Assembly (NCBI RefSeq): GCF_001939735.1
Contig: NZ_MJIL01000085.1
Coordinates: 125,009-189,008 of the forward strand
Source: Photobacterium proteolyticum
GTDB lineage: Bacteria > Pseudomonadota > Gammaproteobacteria > Enterobacterales > Vibrionaceae
DNA: 64,000 nucleotides
Direction of reading: 5' to 3'
Shown here: in pieces, positions 28,743-37,655 of the stretch
Position numbering within the stretch: position 1 is the first letter of the stretch
How the letters are laid out: each line of letters opens with the position of its first letter
Notes under the pieces: generated by a model
What the model was told of the DNA's origin: nothing
Database searches by the model: none
Seen by the model: only the letters and a program-made list of their open reading frames with translations
Made by a program: the position numbers and the translations under genes

Positions 28743-30035
28743 TTAGAACCAGATTTCAGTGTGAACACCAACAACAACTTGGTCATCACCGCTGCGAATA
28801 CCGATGATGCCAGCACTCTCCTCATCGTCAGCTTTAATGTAGCTTACGTAAGGTTTGATTTGTGGACGGCCGAAGTAGTCAGCATTAACAGTGAACGCTG
28901 AAGCTAGTTCTAGGTTGATGATATCACTTTCAACAGAGTCGCCAGAGCGGCCCCAGTATCCATCTTTACCTTCTTCGTGACCGTAAGATGCTGTCATTTC
29001 AAGACGTAGGTTATCGTTTACTTTGTAAGAAGGACGAACCGCTGCGATGTAACGCTTAAGATCTTCAGCGCCAAACAGTTGATCCAGAGCACCGATGTAT
29101 GTCAGTTCAGAACCCATCTGCCAGTTGTCTGAAATGTTTAGTACACCGTATGAAGTCAGGAAGATTGATTGTGCATCATCATTACCGCCAGCCCAGCTAC
29201 CAAAGTTAACACCACGGTTTTGTGCAACACCTTCACCGTATGCAATTGCAGTCTGAGTCCAACCATCTAGACCGTAGTAGTCGCGGTTATAAGTAATTGC
29301 CATACCTAAGCCGCTGTCAGAGCTTGAGTCTTGGTTCGCCTGAGACATTACTTTCAGATCGAAATCAAAGCTGCCGCCTAGTGCTTTTACGCCATAGTAA
29401 TATAAATCGATGGATGTAAGCGTCTTACGCTCACCTTCAGGTAGCAAGTCAATACCACTAGGGAACTTGTCTGCATCAGCAGAAACTACAGCAATACCTG
29501 CTGTGTTGCCAGCCAGTTTAGTCTGGATACCAGCACCAACACCTGAAGACTGTTTCCAGAACTCACCAGAAAGAAGGCCTGCTGCTCGGTTGAAGTAGCG
29601 CTGACCACCCCAGATAGAAGTATCTTCACCTAGGAAAGAGAAGCCACCAATTTCTACATAAGTTTCTTTAACTTCAAACTGAGCTTGATCGTTATCTTTC
29701 TGGCTGCCAGGTGATGAATATGCATAAGAGTTACCATTGCCATATTCAGAGCGAACAACAAAGTCAGACCAAACGCCATTCTGGTGCTCAGTGTGTTTCT
29801 TAATTACAAACTCAACCTGGTTAGTACTTTTACCGTGTGTACCAGCAGTTTTATAGTCAGGCTTACCAAATTCAGTATCAACTGTCTCGCCTTCTACCAT
29901 ACGGTAGTTCATAGAGCCATAACCGTGTACTTCCCAGCCGTCAGTAATTACGTCTGTTCCGGATTCTGCTGCTACGTTGGCGGAAGCTAGTGCGGTTAGT
30001 AATGCCGCTGCTACAGGTACTAACTTGTGTTTCAT
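28743..30035 (-). CDS. lamB: Maltoporin (LamB family)
   Basis: A 430-residue outer-membrane porin for maltose and maltodextrins. It has a signal peptide (about 1-22, cleaved near VAA-E), GWEVHGYGSMNYR typical of the first strand, many amphipathic beta strands and a C-terminal aromatic residue (HTEIWF) for BAM insertion. The length is close to E. coli LamB (446). AGGGA precedes the ATG. It is followed by malM and the amylase on the same strand and is divergent from glgX. Three MalT-like boxes and a good CRP site lie 105-170 nt upstream. Confidence 0.93.
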   Translation of the reverse strand: MKHKLVPVAAALLTALASANVAAESGTDVITDGWEVHGYGSMNYRMVEGETVDTEFGKPDYKTAGTHGKSTNQVEFVIKKHTEHQNGVWSDFVVRSEYGNGNSYAYSSPGSQKDNDQAQFEVKETYVEIGGFSFLGEDTSIWGGQRYFNRAAGLLSGEFWKQSSGVGAGIQTKLAGNTAGIAVVSADADKFPSGIDLLPEGERKTLTSIDLYYYGVKALGGSFDFDLKVMSQANQDSSSDSGLGMAITYNRDYYGLDGWTQTAIAYGEGVAQNRGVNFGSWAGGNDDAQSIFLTSYGVLNISDNWQMGSELTYIGALDQLFGAEDLKRYIAAVRPSYKVNDNLRLEMTASYGHEEGKDGYWGRSGDSVESDIINLELASAFTVNADYFGRPQIKPYVSYIKADDEESAGIIGIRSGDDQVVVGVHTEIWF

Positions 30036-30122
30036 AGGAATGTCCCTTCATAATTATTGTGTTGGCTACTATCTGGCAGCCTTTCTTTCGGGACTCATAT
30101 TCAGCTTTCATTCAGACAAATA

Positions 30123-30169
30123 CATCCTCCTAATACCGGGGGGAGTAGGGAGGAGTAGAGGGGCGTAGT
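30123..30169 (+). promoter_or_regulatory. MalT-like box cluster between lamB and glgX
   Basis: On the plus strand: GGGGAGTAGG (30140-30149), GGGAGGAGTA (30148-30157) and GGGGCGTAGT (30160-30169). A minus-strand AGGAGGATG lies at 30123-30131. They share the GGGG(A/C)GTAG core with the malE and malE2 boxes, but point toward glgX. Either gene, or both, may be controlled. Confidence 0.55.
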
Positions 30170-30190
30170 AATTAGGGTGTAGCGATGTTT

Positions 30191-30206
30191 CGTGATACGC
30201 CTCACG
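30191..30206. promoter_or_regulatory. CRP site between lamB and glgX
   Basis: CGTGA-TACGCC-TCACG, a perfect GTGA-N6-TCAC palindrome, sits 20 nt beyond the MalT-like boxes relative to lamB. Confidence 0.65.
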
Positions 30207-30408
30207 AAGATCAGGCGTAATACTGTAAGAAAAATACGAAAAGTAAAAGAAAAACAAGAGGCCAGTCACTTATTTGAACTAATAATGAAATAATCAGTAA
30301 TCTTAATTAATTTAAATTTTTATCAAAAAAAAACATTCCTTGACTGACGAGATTTTCCCGATTTAATAACAGGTATAAATAGGTAAAATAAGCAAAGAGA
30401 AGTACCAA

Positions 30409-32358
30409 ATGTTTGCTAAATTAGCTCAACCTTATCCACTAGGGGCTACATTGTGTGATCAAGGTTGTAATTTTTCAATTCACTGCCCAGATAACCAAGA
30501 AATTAAATTAATTCTGTTTGACGCTGAAAATAAAAGAACAACCATTGAACTTGACAACGAATACATGGGATGCCGATATGTATTTGTTCCGGGCATAAAA
30601 GCAGGACAGCGGTACGGCTACCAAATTAAAGACAAGCACGACTTCCGGCTAGTGCTCGATCCTTATGCCCAAGCACTGGATACCCCCCCCTTTTATGTAG
30701 AACCTTTCACTGCAGATAAAAGCTGGGAGTTTGCAAAGTCTGTTGTTATTGATCACCAATTTGACTGGCAGCAAACGACACTACCACAGGTTCCTTATGA
30801 AGAAACCGTGCTGTTCGAAACCCACGTCAAAGGCTTTACTAAGCTACACCCCCAACTCGACAAACAATACCGCGGTAGTTACCTCGGTCTATGTCAGCCC
30901 CCAGTCATCGAATATTTTAAAACGCAGGGAATCACCACCCTTCAGTTATTGCCTGTCACTTCCTGTATGTCTGAGCCGCATTTGCTGAAAATGGATAAGG
31001 TCAACTTCTGGGGTTACAACAGCCTGTGCTTCATGGCTCCTGAGCCACGCTATGCGGCTAACGATGCAGTCACCGAGATGAAAACCATGGTCCGGGAACT
31101 GCACAAAAACGGCATTGAAGTGATTATGGATATCGTATTTAACCATACCGCTGAAGGTGGCGAAGGCGGCCCTAAATTCCATTTCAAGTGCCTGGATAAA
31201 AACTACTACCTGCAAGATAGCAACAAGAACTACCTCAACTACACAGGTTGCGGCAATACCGTCGATCTCACTTACCAGCCAAGCCTCAATATTGTGTTAG
31301 ATACCCTGCGCCACTGGGTTACTCACTATCAAATTGACGGCTTCCGCTTTGATTTGGCCGCCACACTCGGACGAAAACGAGATCGCTTTGACACCCAAAG
31401 CGCCTTTTTCAAAGCCATCGCCCAGGATCCTATCCTACGGCAAGTCAAACTTATTGCCGAACCATGGGATGTGGGCCCTGACGGCTATCAGCTTGGTCAC
31501 TTCCCGCGTGGTTGGAACGAGTGTAACGACCGCTTCCGTGACACGGTAAAAAGCTACTGGCTGGAAGGCAACAATAACGTCAAGGAGTTTGCGACCCGGC
31601 TGATGGGATCACGGGATATGTTCAGTGCCGGAGGCTGGCCGGACAAGCTCCCCGTCAACTTTATCTCATACCATGATGGCTTTACCCTGCACGATCTCGT
31701 TTCTTACAATCATAAACACAACCATGCCAATGGTGAGAACAACCGTGACGGGCACGGCGACAACCGCTCTAACAACCATGGTGTAGAAGGTGAAACATCT
31801 AACTATTCCGTGATATACAAACGAGAGCGACAAAAGCGCAACCTAATGACAACCTTGCTGTTCAGTTTTGGGATCCCTCACCTGCTTGCCGTGGACAGCC
31901 TTTCGCACACCCAGGGCGGTAACAACAACGCCTACTGCCAGGATAACGAGATTAGCTGGGCCAACTGGGATCTCAGCAAGGATGATAAGCGCTTCAATAC
32001 TTGGCTGACGCAAATGCTAGCAGCGCGAAAACAGGTAATGAGTCCGTTTATTAAGGCCTTCAGCGGGCATGAACGCGGTCATCACCGTATCCACTGGCAT
32101 TGTTCCAACGGTCAGATGATGACGGCCGAGGACTGGCAAGGACTCAATGCGTTTGCCCTCTACCTGGGGTTATACAAAACAGGCAACGAGCTGATGTTCC
32201 TGATCAACAGCTCTGATATCCCTACCCGCTATCGCCTGCCGAGCGGGAGTAAATGGTCCGTCGTTTGTGATACATCCGAATCTCGCCTCAACCAGCGCCA
32301 GGTTCAGACGACCTATATGCAAAGTGCCAAATCGATGACGATTCTCTATCGCGAATAA
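30409..32358 (+). CDS. glgX: Glycogen debranching enzyme GlgX (GH13, isoamylase type)
   Basis: A 649-residue cytosolic enzyme hydrolysing alpha-1,6 branches of limit dextrins. The N-terminal CBM48-like domain (residues 1-110, YPLGATLCDQGCNFSIHCPD) is followed by a GH13 barrel. The nucleophile Asp315 is in GFRFDLAA, the acid/base Glu351 in LIAEPWD, and Asp423 in SYHDGFTL. The NNRDGHGDNRSNNHG loop is typical of GlgX. The length matches E. coli GlgX (657). It is divergent from lamB, so glycogen breakdown may share the maltose signal, and convergent with the CBM-phosphatase gene. Confidence 0.93.
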   Translation: MFAKLAQPYPLGATLCDQGCNFSIHCPDNQEIKLILFDAENKRTTIELDNEYMGCRYVFVPGIKAGQRYGYQIKDKHDFRLVLDPYAQALDTPPFYVEPFTADKSWEFAKSVVIDHQFDWQQTTLPQVPYEETVLFETHVKGFTKLHPQLDKQYRGSYLGLCQPPVIEYFKTQGITTLQLLPVTSCMSEPHLLKMDKVNFWGYNSLCFMAPEPRYAANDAVTEMKTMVRELHKNGIEVIMDIVFNHTAEGGEGGPKFHFKCLDKNYYLQDSNKNYLNYTGCGNTVDLTYQPSLNIVLDTLRHWVTHYQIDGFRFDLAATLGRKRDRFDTQSAFFKAIAQDPILRQVKLIAEPWDVGPDGYQLGHFPRGWNECNDRFRDTVKSYWLEGNNNVKEFATRLMGSRDMFSAGGWPDKLPVNFISYHDGFTLHDLVSYNHKHNHANGENNRDGHGDNRSNNHGVEGETSNYSVIYKRERQKRNLMTTLLFSFGIPHLLAVDSLSHTQGGNNNAYCQDNEISWANWDLSKDDKRFNTWLTQMLAARKQVMSPFIKAFSGHERGHHRIHWHCSNGQMMTAEDWQGLNAFALYLGLYKTGNELMFLINSSDIPTRYRLPSGSKWSVVCDTSESRLNQRQVQTTYMQSAKSMTILYRE

Positions 32359-32385
32359 TCACTTCAGAGGCAACAGACGAACAAT

Positions 32386-32410
32386 AGCCCAGCTCATGCT
32401 GGGCTTTGTT
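32386..32410 (+). terminator. Terminator between glgX and the convergent phosphatase gene
   Basis: 8-bp stem AGCCCAGC/GCTGGGCT with a TCAT loop and a TTGTT tail. It may work on both strands. Confidence 0.85.
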
Positions 32411-32450
32411 ATACGCCAATAAGGTATTACTGGTTAGAAACAGCTATCAA

Positions 32451-33557
32451 CTACGCCTTACAGGCCAAATTTCGACAGGCTTTGTCAATGACTGCGCCTG
32501 ATAAGCCCAAACTAGGCAGATAGCGCTTAGCGACAACATCATTGTCAAAACAATCCTCCCCCAATGCGCGACACAAAGCCTGTTCGAGCAAACGGAAGCT
32601 TCGGTATTCCCCAATAGCCATCTCGTTAGTCTGCAAATAATTCTGCCTAATTTGCGCTTTGTCGGCCCCCATCAATAGCTGAAGAAAGCCAATAATCACA
32701 CCGGTTCTGTCCGAACCCAAGCGACAATGCACATGGTAAGGACCTGGGTTATCCGCAATGTATCGGATCACCGCCCGTATTCCGCTTTGAAAACCAAGCT
32801 CCTCGGCATTAAAGCTTTCATCCCGATCTGACATAAAATAGACCGTCTCGTAGGCGACCGGTACGTTTACAACCTGCTGCTCTAACCACAGTGTTTTGTA
32901 ATAGCTGGCTGGAGCCGAATGGATATAACTGGCCAACTGTTGTGATGTTTCAGATAAATTAATCACAGTACGAACACCGTGCCGTTCAAGCAATTTCATC
33001 GCGACGCCCTGACGCTGTACTTCAACATCACACAGAGCAACATGCTCAGAACGGGATGGAACAAGCGGATGATAAGATCGAAAAAGGTTACCCTCAGCGA
33101 TATTCCCCCCTTCAACCTGACGAAAGTTTGCCAAGGTATATTCGGACAAGAACTCTGACGCTGACTGTTTGACTGTAAATGAACGTTGGCTGTCTTTGGC
33201 TATTTGGGTCAGCTCTGTTTGGCTGATATTTTCCGGCAGCAACAAGTAATTGCACCCGCCGTTACCTTGACTATCAAAGCTTTGGCTATTGAAGTAATAG
33301 CCAACCGGGTATTCATTATTAAACGGAAGCGGCTGAGACGCATCATCCCCCCATAGACAGTATTCTATATAACCTGAGTTACCAATTTTGTTCAGTTCAT
33401 CTCTCGGTTTTCTCAGCACAAAACCGTTGCCGTTTTTTTCAAATTTGAATGCCGCCTGCTTTTGCCAATTACTGAAAGTCCCAACCAGATAAAGCTCATC
33501 TCCCGGATAAGGCAGCGTGAAGACAACATCATGCTCTGTATATTGATAATGCAGCAT
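32451..33557 (-). CDS. Carbohydrate-binding module fused to protein-tyrosine-phosphatase-like domain (putative glucan phosphatase)
   Basis: 368 residues and cytosolic. Residues about 8-100 resemble the glycogen-binding early-set module of AMPK-beta and CBM48 (ELYLVGTFSNWQ at 21-32, then aromatic residues including FEKNGNGFVLRK). Residues about 150-345 form a bacterial tyrosine-phosphatase-like domain: EGNLFRSYHPL, the TVINLSE strand, and the P-loop HCRLGSDRTG with Cys278 and Arg284 (C-x5-R). The ATG follows GGGAAG. It lies tail-to-tail with glgX inside a maltodextrin/glycogen region. The domain pair parallels laforin and plant SEX4, which dephosphorylate glycogen or starch; here that role is an inference. 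A phosphatase acting on a protein bound to glycogen is the alternative. Confidence 0.8.
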   Translation of the reverse strand: MLHYQYTEHDVVFTLPYPGDELYLVGTFSNWQKQAAFKFEKNGNGFVLRKPRDELNKIGNSGYIEYCLWGDDASQPLPFNNEYPVGYYFNSQSFDSQGNGGCNYLLLPENISQTELTQIAKDSQRSFTVKQSASEFLSEYTLANFRQVEGGNIAEGNLFRSYHPLVPSRSEHVALCDVEVQRQGVAMKLLERHGVRTVINLSETSQQLASYIHSAPASYYKTLWLEQQVVNVPVAYETVYFMSDRDESFNAEELGFQSGIRAVIRYIADNPGPYHVHCRLGSDRTGVIIGFLQLLMGADKAQIRQNYLQTNEMAIGEYRSFRLLEQALCRALGEDCFDNDVVAKRYLPSLGLSGAVIDKACRNLACKA

Positions 33558-34009
33558 TTTCTTCCCATAAAATTGTATTTGTTAATACCGCAATTCAGCC
33601 TGTTTATAATGAAATCAGCCGAAGTTGCAATATCCCTAATTTCGCAGACAGTCAGCACAATCATTTGATCACTATCAAAAAAATACTCCGTTCATTAATC
33701 TGTTCTTTAGCACGCCTGATTTGTATGATTAATGCCTATATTCAATTTTATTACGAGTTAAAACCGAGTGCCAGAGCTAATGTCACCAAGTATTTCTACA
33801 AGAGATCTTAGCGGCTCATGCATGAACACTCTGTCATAAAATGATAATTACTTATTGACTTACGATAACTAATTACTGTTTAATGCACCTCAAAATCAAG
33901 CTGTTTCATACAAAATATGACAAATAAGTACAAAGAATCGTTGTCTGTTTAGGCATACTTTTGCTGCGATTGACGCTCTCTTTACAACCTTTCAACCACG
34001 GAACTCATT
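33558..34009. other. Divergent intergenic region, 450 bp
   Basis: AT-rich, between the CBM-phosphatase and the efflux operon. It should carry both promoters. I see no MalT-like box and no clear CRP or Fur site, which suggests neither gene is under direct maltose control. Confidence 0.4.
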
Positions 34010-35140
34010 ATGAAAAAACGCTGGATAGCAATGTCATTGACTATTGTTTGCTTGGCCGGTGCCGGGTATTACTTATATCCAGTATCGGAGACTGATAACA
34101 CTCTGCCTGTCATTACGGCATCAATCGGGACGATTGAAAAGCAAGCAGTCGCTGTTGGACAGATAGTTCCAGCCCATTCGGTACAGATAAAATCCCAGAT
34201 TGAAGGGATTGTCGGCGAGGTTTATCACCAGGAAGGTGATAATGTTGAAGTCGGTACACCTCTATTTAAAATTCGTCCCAATCCAACACCTGCGCGCCTT
34301 ACCCAAGCAATGACTGAACTAATGGCGAGCGAAGCCGAGCTAGAATCCAGTCAAATTCAGCTAGATAACCTTAAACGTCTTGTCGCTCAGAAAATCGTAC
34401 CGGAAAACTACGGGCAATATATTGAAGCTAAAGCCAAAGTGAAGCGAGCAATTGCCGATCTTCAGCAAAAGCAACAAAACCTGGATTTAATCCGCAGTGG
34501 CGAGTCTTCGATAGGAGCATCGAAGCTGACATCGACTATCTTCGCCCCCATCAGCGGTACGGTTCTCAACCTAAAAGTAGAAGTTGGCGAGCCAATCATC
34601 TCAACTGAATCCAGCCAGTCCGCAACGGAAATGATGTCACTGGCGGATATGAAGGACATGATTTTCAAAGGCAGCGTCAGCGAGCATGATGCGGCGCAAC
34701 TTCATGTCGGCATGCCCGTTACACTGATCCTAGCTCCGTACTCTGAACAAGAATTAACCGGCATCTTAAAAAAGGTTGCCGTCCAGTCAGAAAAGCTGAA
34801 TGCGACAACAAGCAATAACAACCAGAGCTTTGATAATGGCTTTGAGGTTGAAGTCGGTGATATTCAGTTCCCGGAAGGCATTACAATCCGTTCCGGTTTC
34901 TCGGCAACAGCCCAAATAACCCTTAAAAAGGCGGAAGCGGTTACGACCATTCCAGAGCGTGTCTTGCAGTTTGAGGGGGAAACACCGGAAGTGCTGGTAG
35001 CCGACGAATCTAAGCAAGGCTTCCATACGAAACCTGTAAAGCTAGGCCTGTCTGATGGCATTAATGTTGAAGTGGTCTCAGGCCTGTCTGACGGAGATGA
35101 GATTGTAGATTCAAGTATGATGGGAGGTCCTAATGTCTAA
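34010..35140 (+). CDS. Periplasmic adaptor (HlyD/MacA family) of an ABC efflux system
   Basis: A 376-residue membrane-fusion protein. One N-terminal membrane anchor (about 5-23) is followed by a split lipoyl domain (VQIKSQIEGIVGEVYHQEGD and later FAPISGTVLNLKVEVGEP), a coiled-coil hairpin (about 95-165), and beta-barrel and membrane-proximal domains. It would join the inner-membrane permeases to the TolC-like channel encoded next. It is first of five genes that overlap or nearly touch, so one operon is certain. MacA-type systems export peptides, toxins or macrolides, and the cargo here is unknown. Confidence 0.88.
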   Translation: MKKRWIAMSLTIVCLAGAGYYLYPVSETDNTLPVITASIGTIEKQAVAVGQIVPAHSVQIKSQIEGIVGEVYHQEGDNVEVGTPLFKIRPNPTPARLTQAMTELMASEAELESSQIQLDNLKRLVAQKIVPENYGQYIEAKAKVKRAIADLQQKQQNLDLIRSGESSIGASKLTSTIFAPISGTVLNLKVEVGEPIISTESSQSATEMMSLADMKDMIFKGSVSEHDAAQLHVGMPVTLILAPYSEQELTGILKKVAVQSEKLNATTSNNNQSFDNGFEVEVGDIQFPEGITIRSGFSATAQITLKKAEAVTTIPERVLQFEGETPEVLVADESKQGFHTKPVKLGLSDGINVEVVSGLSDGDEIVDSSMMGGPNV

Positions 35141-36440
35141 CCATCATTTATATGAGCGGTTTAAATATACCGTCATGCCAAAAGCACTATATTCCGGGCT
35201 ATTTCTGTTACTGCTAAGCACAGGTATGCCAAGTTACGCCTTGACGATCGAACAAGCCTGGAACGCAGCAAAATCTTATGACCCCAACTACCAGAAAGCA
35301 CTGATTAACGAAAAAGTAGGTGAGGCGAATATTCGCAGCAGTCGTAGTCAGTTGCTTCCGGAATTATCACTTGGTGCCAGCAGCAACTGGTATGAACACG
35401 ACAAAGATAGCAATGGCTACAACGTGACTTTAAATCAGGTTCTGTGGGATAGCAGTAAGTGGTCACAACTGGATGCATCTGAAGCATCTGCATTGGAATC
35501 GCAATTAAGAAGCCTACAGGCACACAACGACTTGGCTGAAAAACTCATTACTGCCTATCTGGAACTGGCCAAAGCTCAGGGAGATCTACGCCTTGCGGAA
35601 CAAAAGCTAAAAGAAGGAACTAAGATGCTCAATGTCATTGAGCAGAATTTTAAAGCTGGCAAGGTAATGTCAACCGAGTTCGAAGATACCCGGGCAAATC
35701 AGCTTGATATTGAAGCCGCACTGTTGGCTCGACGCTCAGAGCTTGAGCAAAAGAAAGCTGCCCTCGCAGCCTTGATAAACCACTTTCCACAACAAATAGA
35801 TGAAATTAGTACCAAGAATCTGACCCAACCGCGCATGGCTGTTGAAACTGAAGCGGAATGGCTAACCATGGCAAAAAATAATAGCCCCGAGCTACTTGCA
35901 GCCAAACAAAAACTCAGATCGGTCGAGTTCAAGCAGGAACAGGCGCAGTCTGGTTACTATCCGGTCGTCAACGGGCGGGTTATGTACAGCGATAACGACA
36001 ACGCCCGTCATAATGATTTAAACGCCAGTATCTCTGTGAGTTTACCGCTTGATCTAAATGGTGCTACCCGTGCCAGTGTTGATCTTGCCAAACTGGACGT
36101 TTTGCAAGCGAAACAAGATGTCCGCTTGGTCGAAATCAATATCAGGGAACTTGTTCAAAGTCGCTTTAATCAGATCGACCTCGATTGGCAACGTGTTGAA
36201 ATGGCACAAAAGCAGATTCGCTCGCGAGAAAAAGCGCTTGAAAATAAACAAACCGTTTATAAAGCCGGACTTGCGAACGCTGACGATGTGATCACTGCAC
36301 ACAATAACCTGTTTGACAGCCGTAACCTGTTGCAATCATTGCTGTACCAATATTGGTTACATCGAGTCGCACTGTTTAAATCTGTTGGCCAGCTCAACGA
36401 CGATACCGTTAAGCATATCTCACAGGCATTACAATCATGA
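35133..36440 (+). CDS. TolC-family outer membrane efflux protein
   Basis: A 435-residue precursor. The start at 35133 overlaps the adaptor gene by 8 nt. The signal sequence lies around residues 15-36 (ALYSGLFLLLLSTGMPSYA), so the first 14 residues are an unusual polar lead; an internal ATG at residue 15 could be the true start. The mature protein shows the two TolC repeats: long helices (LAEKLITAYLELAKAQGDLRLAE region) and beta segments (LGASSNWYEHDKD; VNGRVMYSDNDN). It forms the outer-membrane exit duct for the export system. Confidence 0.88.
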   Translation: MSNHHLYERFKYTVMPKALYSGLFLLLLSTGMPSYALTIEQAWNAAKSYDPNYQKALINEKVGEANIRSSRSQLLPELSLGASSNWYEHDKDSNGYNVTLNQVLWDSSKWSQLDASEASALESQLRSLQAHNDLAEKLITAYLELAKAQGDLRLAEQKLKEGTKMLNVIEQNFKAGKVMSTEFEDTRANQLDIEAALLARRSELEQKKAALAALINHFPQQIDEISTKNLTQPRMAVETEAEWLTMAKNNSPELLAAKQKLRSVEFKQEQAQSGYYPVVNGRVMYSDNDNARHNDLNASISVSLPLDLNGATRASVDLAKLDVLQAKQDVRLVEINIRELVQSRFNQIDLDWQRVEMAQKQIRSREKALENKQTVYKAGLANADDVITAHNNLFDSRNLLQSLLYQYWLHRVALFKSVGQLNDDTVKHISQALQS

Positions 36441-37654
36441 GTGCAATGCTTCAACAAACGCTACAAACTCTGCTTGCCCACCGGCTACGAAGTTTACTGG
36501 CGATAATTGCCATTATATGGGGGGTTGTCTCGGTATTGGTGCTGGTGGCGCTTGGTGAAGGATTCTATCAGGTTAATACTCAGTCATTTTCGATTTTGAT
36601 GAGTGATACTCAGTCTGTTTATCAGGGAGTGACCAGCAAGCCCTGGCAAGGATTACCAGCCAGGCGGGAAATAAAGATCAGCGAAGCGGAAATGCGCCAG
36701 CTGGAGCATCAATCAGCAGTAAAAAAACTCTCGGTAATTTACCAAAACTGGGAGGCATCCGTTACAGATAAGCATGGTCGCAGTTTACCCGGCTACGTTC
36801 GAGGTGTTGACAGTCACTTTGTTGCCTGGCGCAAGTTCAGGCTAATCAAGGGCTCACGTAATATCACTCCAAGCGACATTATAAATCACAACCGAGTGGT
36901 CGTAGTAGGCTGGCAATTAGCGAATATCGGCGGTTTATCTTTAGGCGGACAAATAAAGGTAAACGGCATTCCTTTTACAGTCATTGGCATAACCGAGCAA
37001 AGTGAAGGAGGCGTTCGTATGGATAATGACGAACAACAGGTCATGATGCCAAGTCCTACCTTTACCGATTTATGGCAGAAGACCCCGTCCATGTTACTGG
37101 TTGAACCCGCAGAGGGGATCTCCGGCGTTGTTCTGAGGAAAAGCCTGATTTCATTCTTTGCCAAACAGCAGCATTTTGATCCGACAGATAATCGCGCGCT
37201 ATATCTGCCTGACTTCAGCCGGGAGGCCAAGTTCTTCATGTCATTGCTTCGTGGTATCCAGCTCTTTCTTGGTGCCAGCGGAACTATGACCCTAGCCGTA
37301 GGTGCACTTGGTGTTGCCAACATTATGTTTTTATCGGTAACAGAGCGTACTCGTGAAATAGGTATCCGTTTAGCGATTGGCGCCACGCCAGCATCCATAT
37401 TGCTGCAGTTTATTACCGAAGGGGGCTTATTGGTATTAGCCGGTACCGGGCTTGGACTTTTGATCTCTTATGGCACAGTGATACTCATGACGACAGTCGG
37501 AATACCTGACTGGCTTGGTATTCCGCAAATTACCCTTGATGCCGTGATAATGACCCTTGGCGTTACCGGTGCATTGGCGCTCGTCGCATCTTTCTTTCCG
37601 GCGAAAAGAGCATCCGCATTAACTCCCGTAAAAGCCTTGAATGCGAGGGCATGA
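36437..37654 (+). CDS. MacB/FtsX-type ABC permease, first copy
   Basis: A 405-residue inner-membrane permease without an ATPase domain. One N-terminal helix (about 16-40) is followed by a periplasmic MacB-PCD domain (about 45-255) and three C-terminal helices of the FtsX domain, with the conserved LGVANIMFLSVTERTREIGIRLAIGAT region between the first and second. It overlaps the TolC-like gene by 4 nt. It probably forms a heterodimer with the next gene product, since both are needed for a four-helix-per-subunit type II exporter. The cargo is unknown. Confidence 0.87.
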   Translation: MSAMLQQTLQTLLAHRLRSLLAIIAIIWGVVSVLVLVALGEGFYQVNTQSFSILMSDTQSVYQGVTSKPWQGLPARREIKISEAEMRQLEHQSAVKKLSVIYQNWEASVTDKHGRSLPGYVRGVDSHFVAWRKFRLIKGSRNITPSDIINHNRVVVVGWQLANIGGLSLGGQIKVNGIPFTVIGITEQSEGGVRMDNDEQQVMMPSPTFTDLWQKTPSMLLVEPAEGISGVVLRKSLISFFAKQQHFDPTDNRALYLPDFSREAKFFMSLLRGIQLFLGASGTMTLAVGALGVANIMFLSVTERTREIGIRLAIGATPASILLQFITEGGLLVLAGTGLGLLISYGTVILMTTVGIPDWLGIPQITLDAVIMTLGVTGALALVASFFPAKRASALTPVKALNARA

Positions 37655-37655
37655 C

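Noticed and set aside
33558..34009. MalT-like boxes upstream of the CBM-phosphatase gene
   Set aside because: No GGGGA or GGGGC box with the right pattern is present, so maltose control of this gene cannot be claimed.
36886..37398. 170-residue minus-strand frame inside the first permease gene
   Set aside because: Opposite strand of a well-supported permease; composition is that of a shadow frame.
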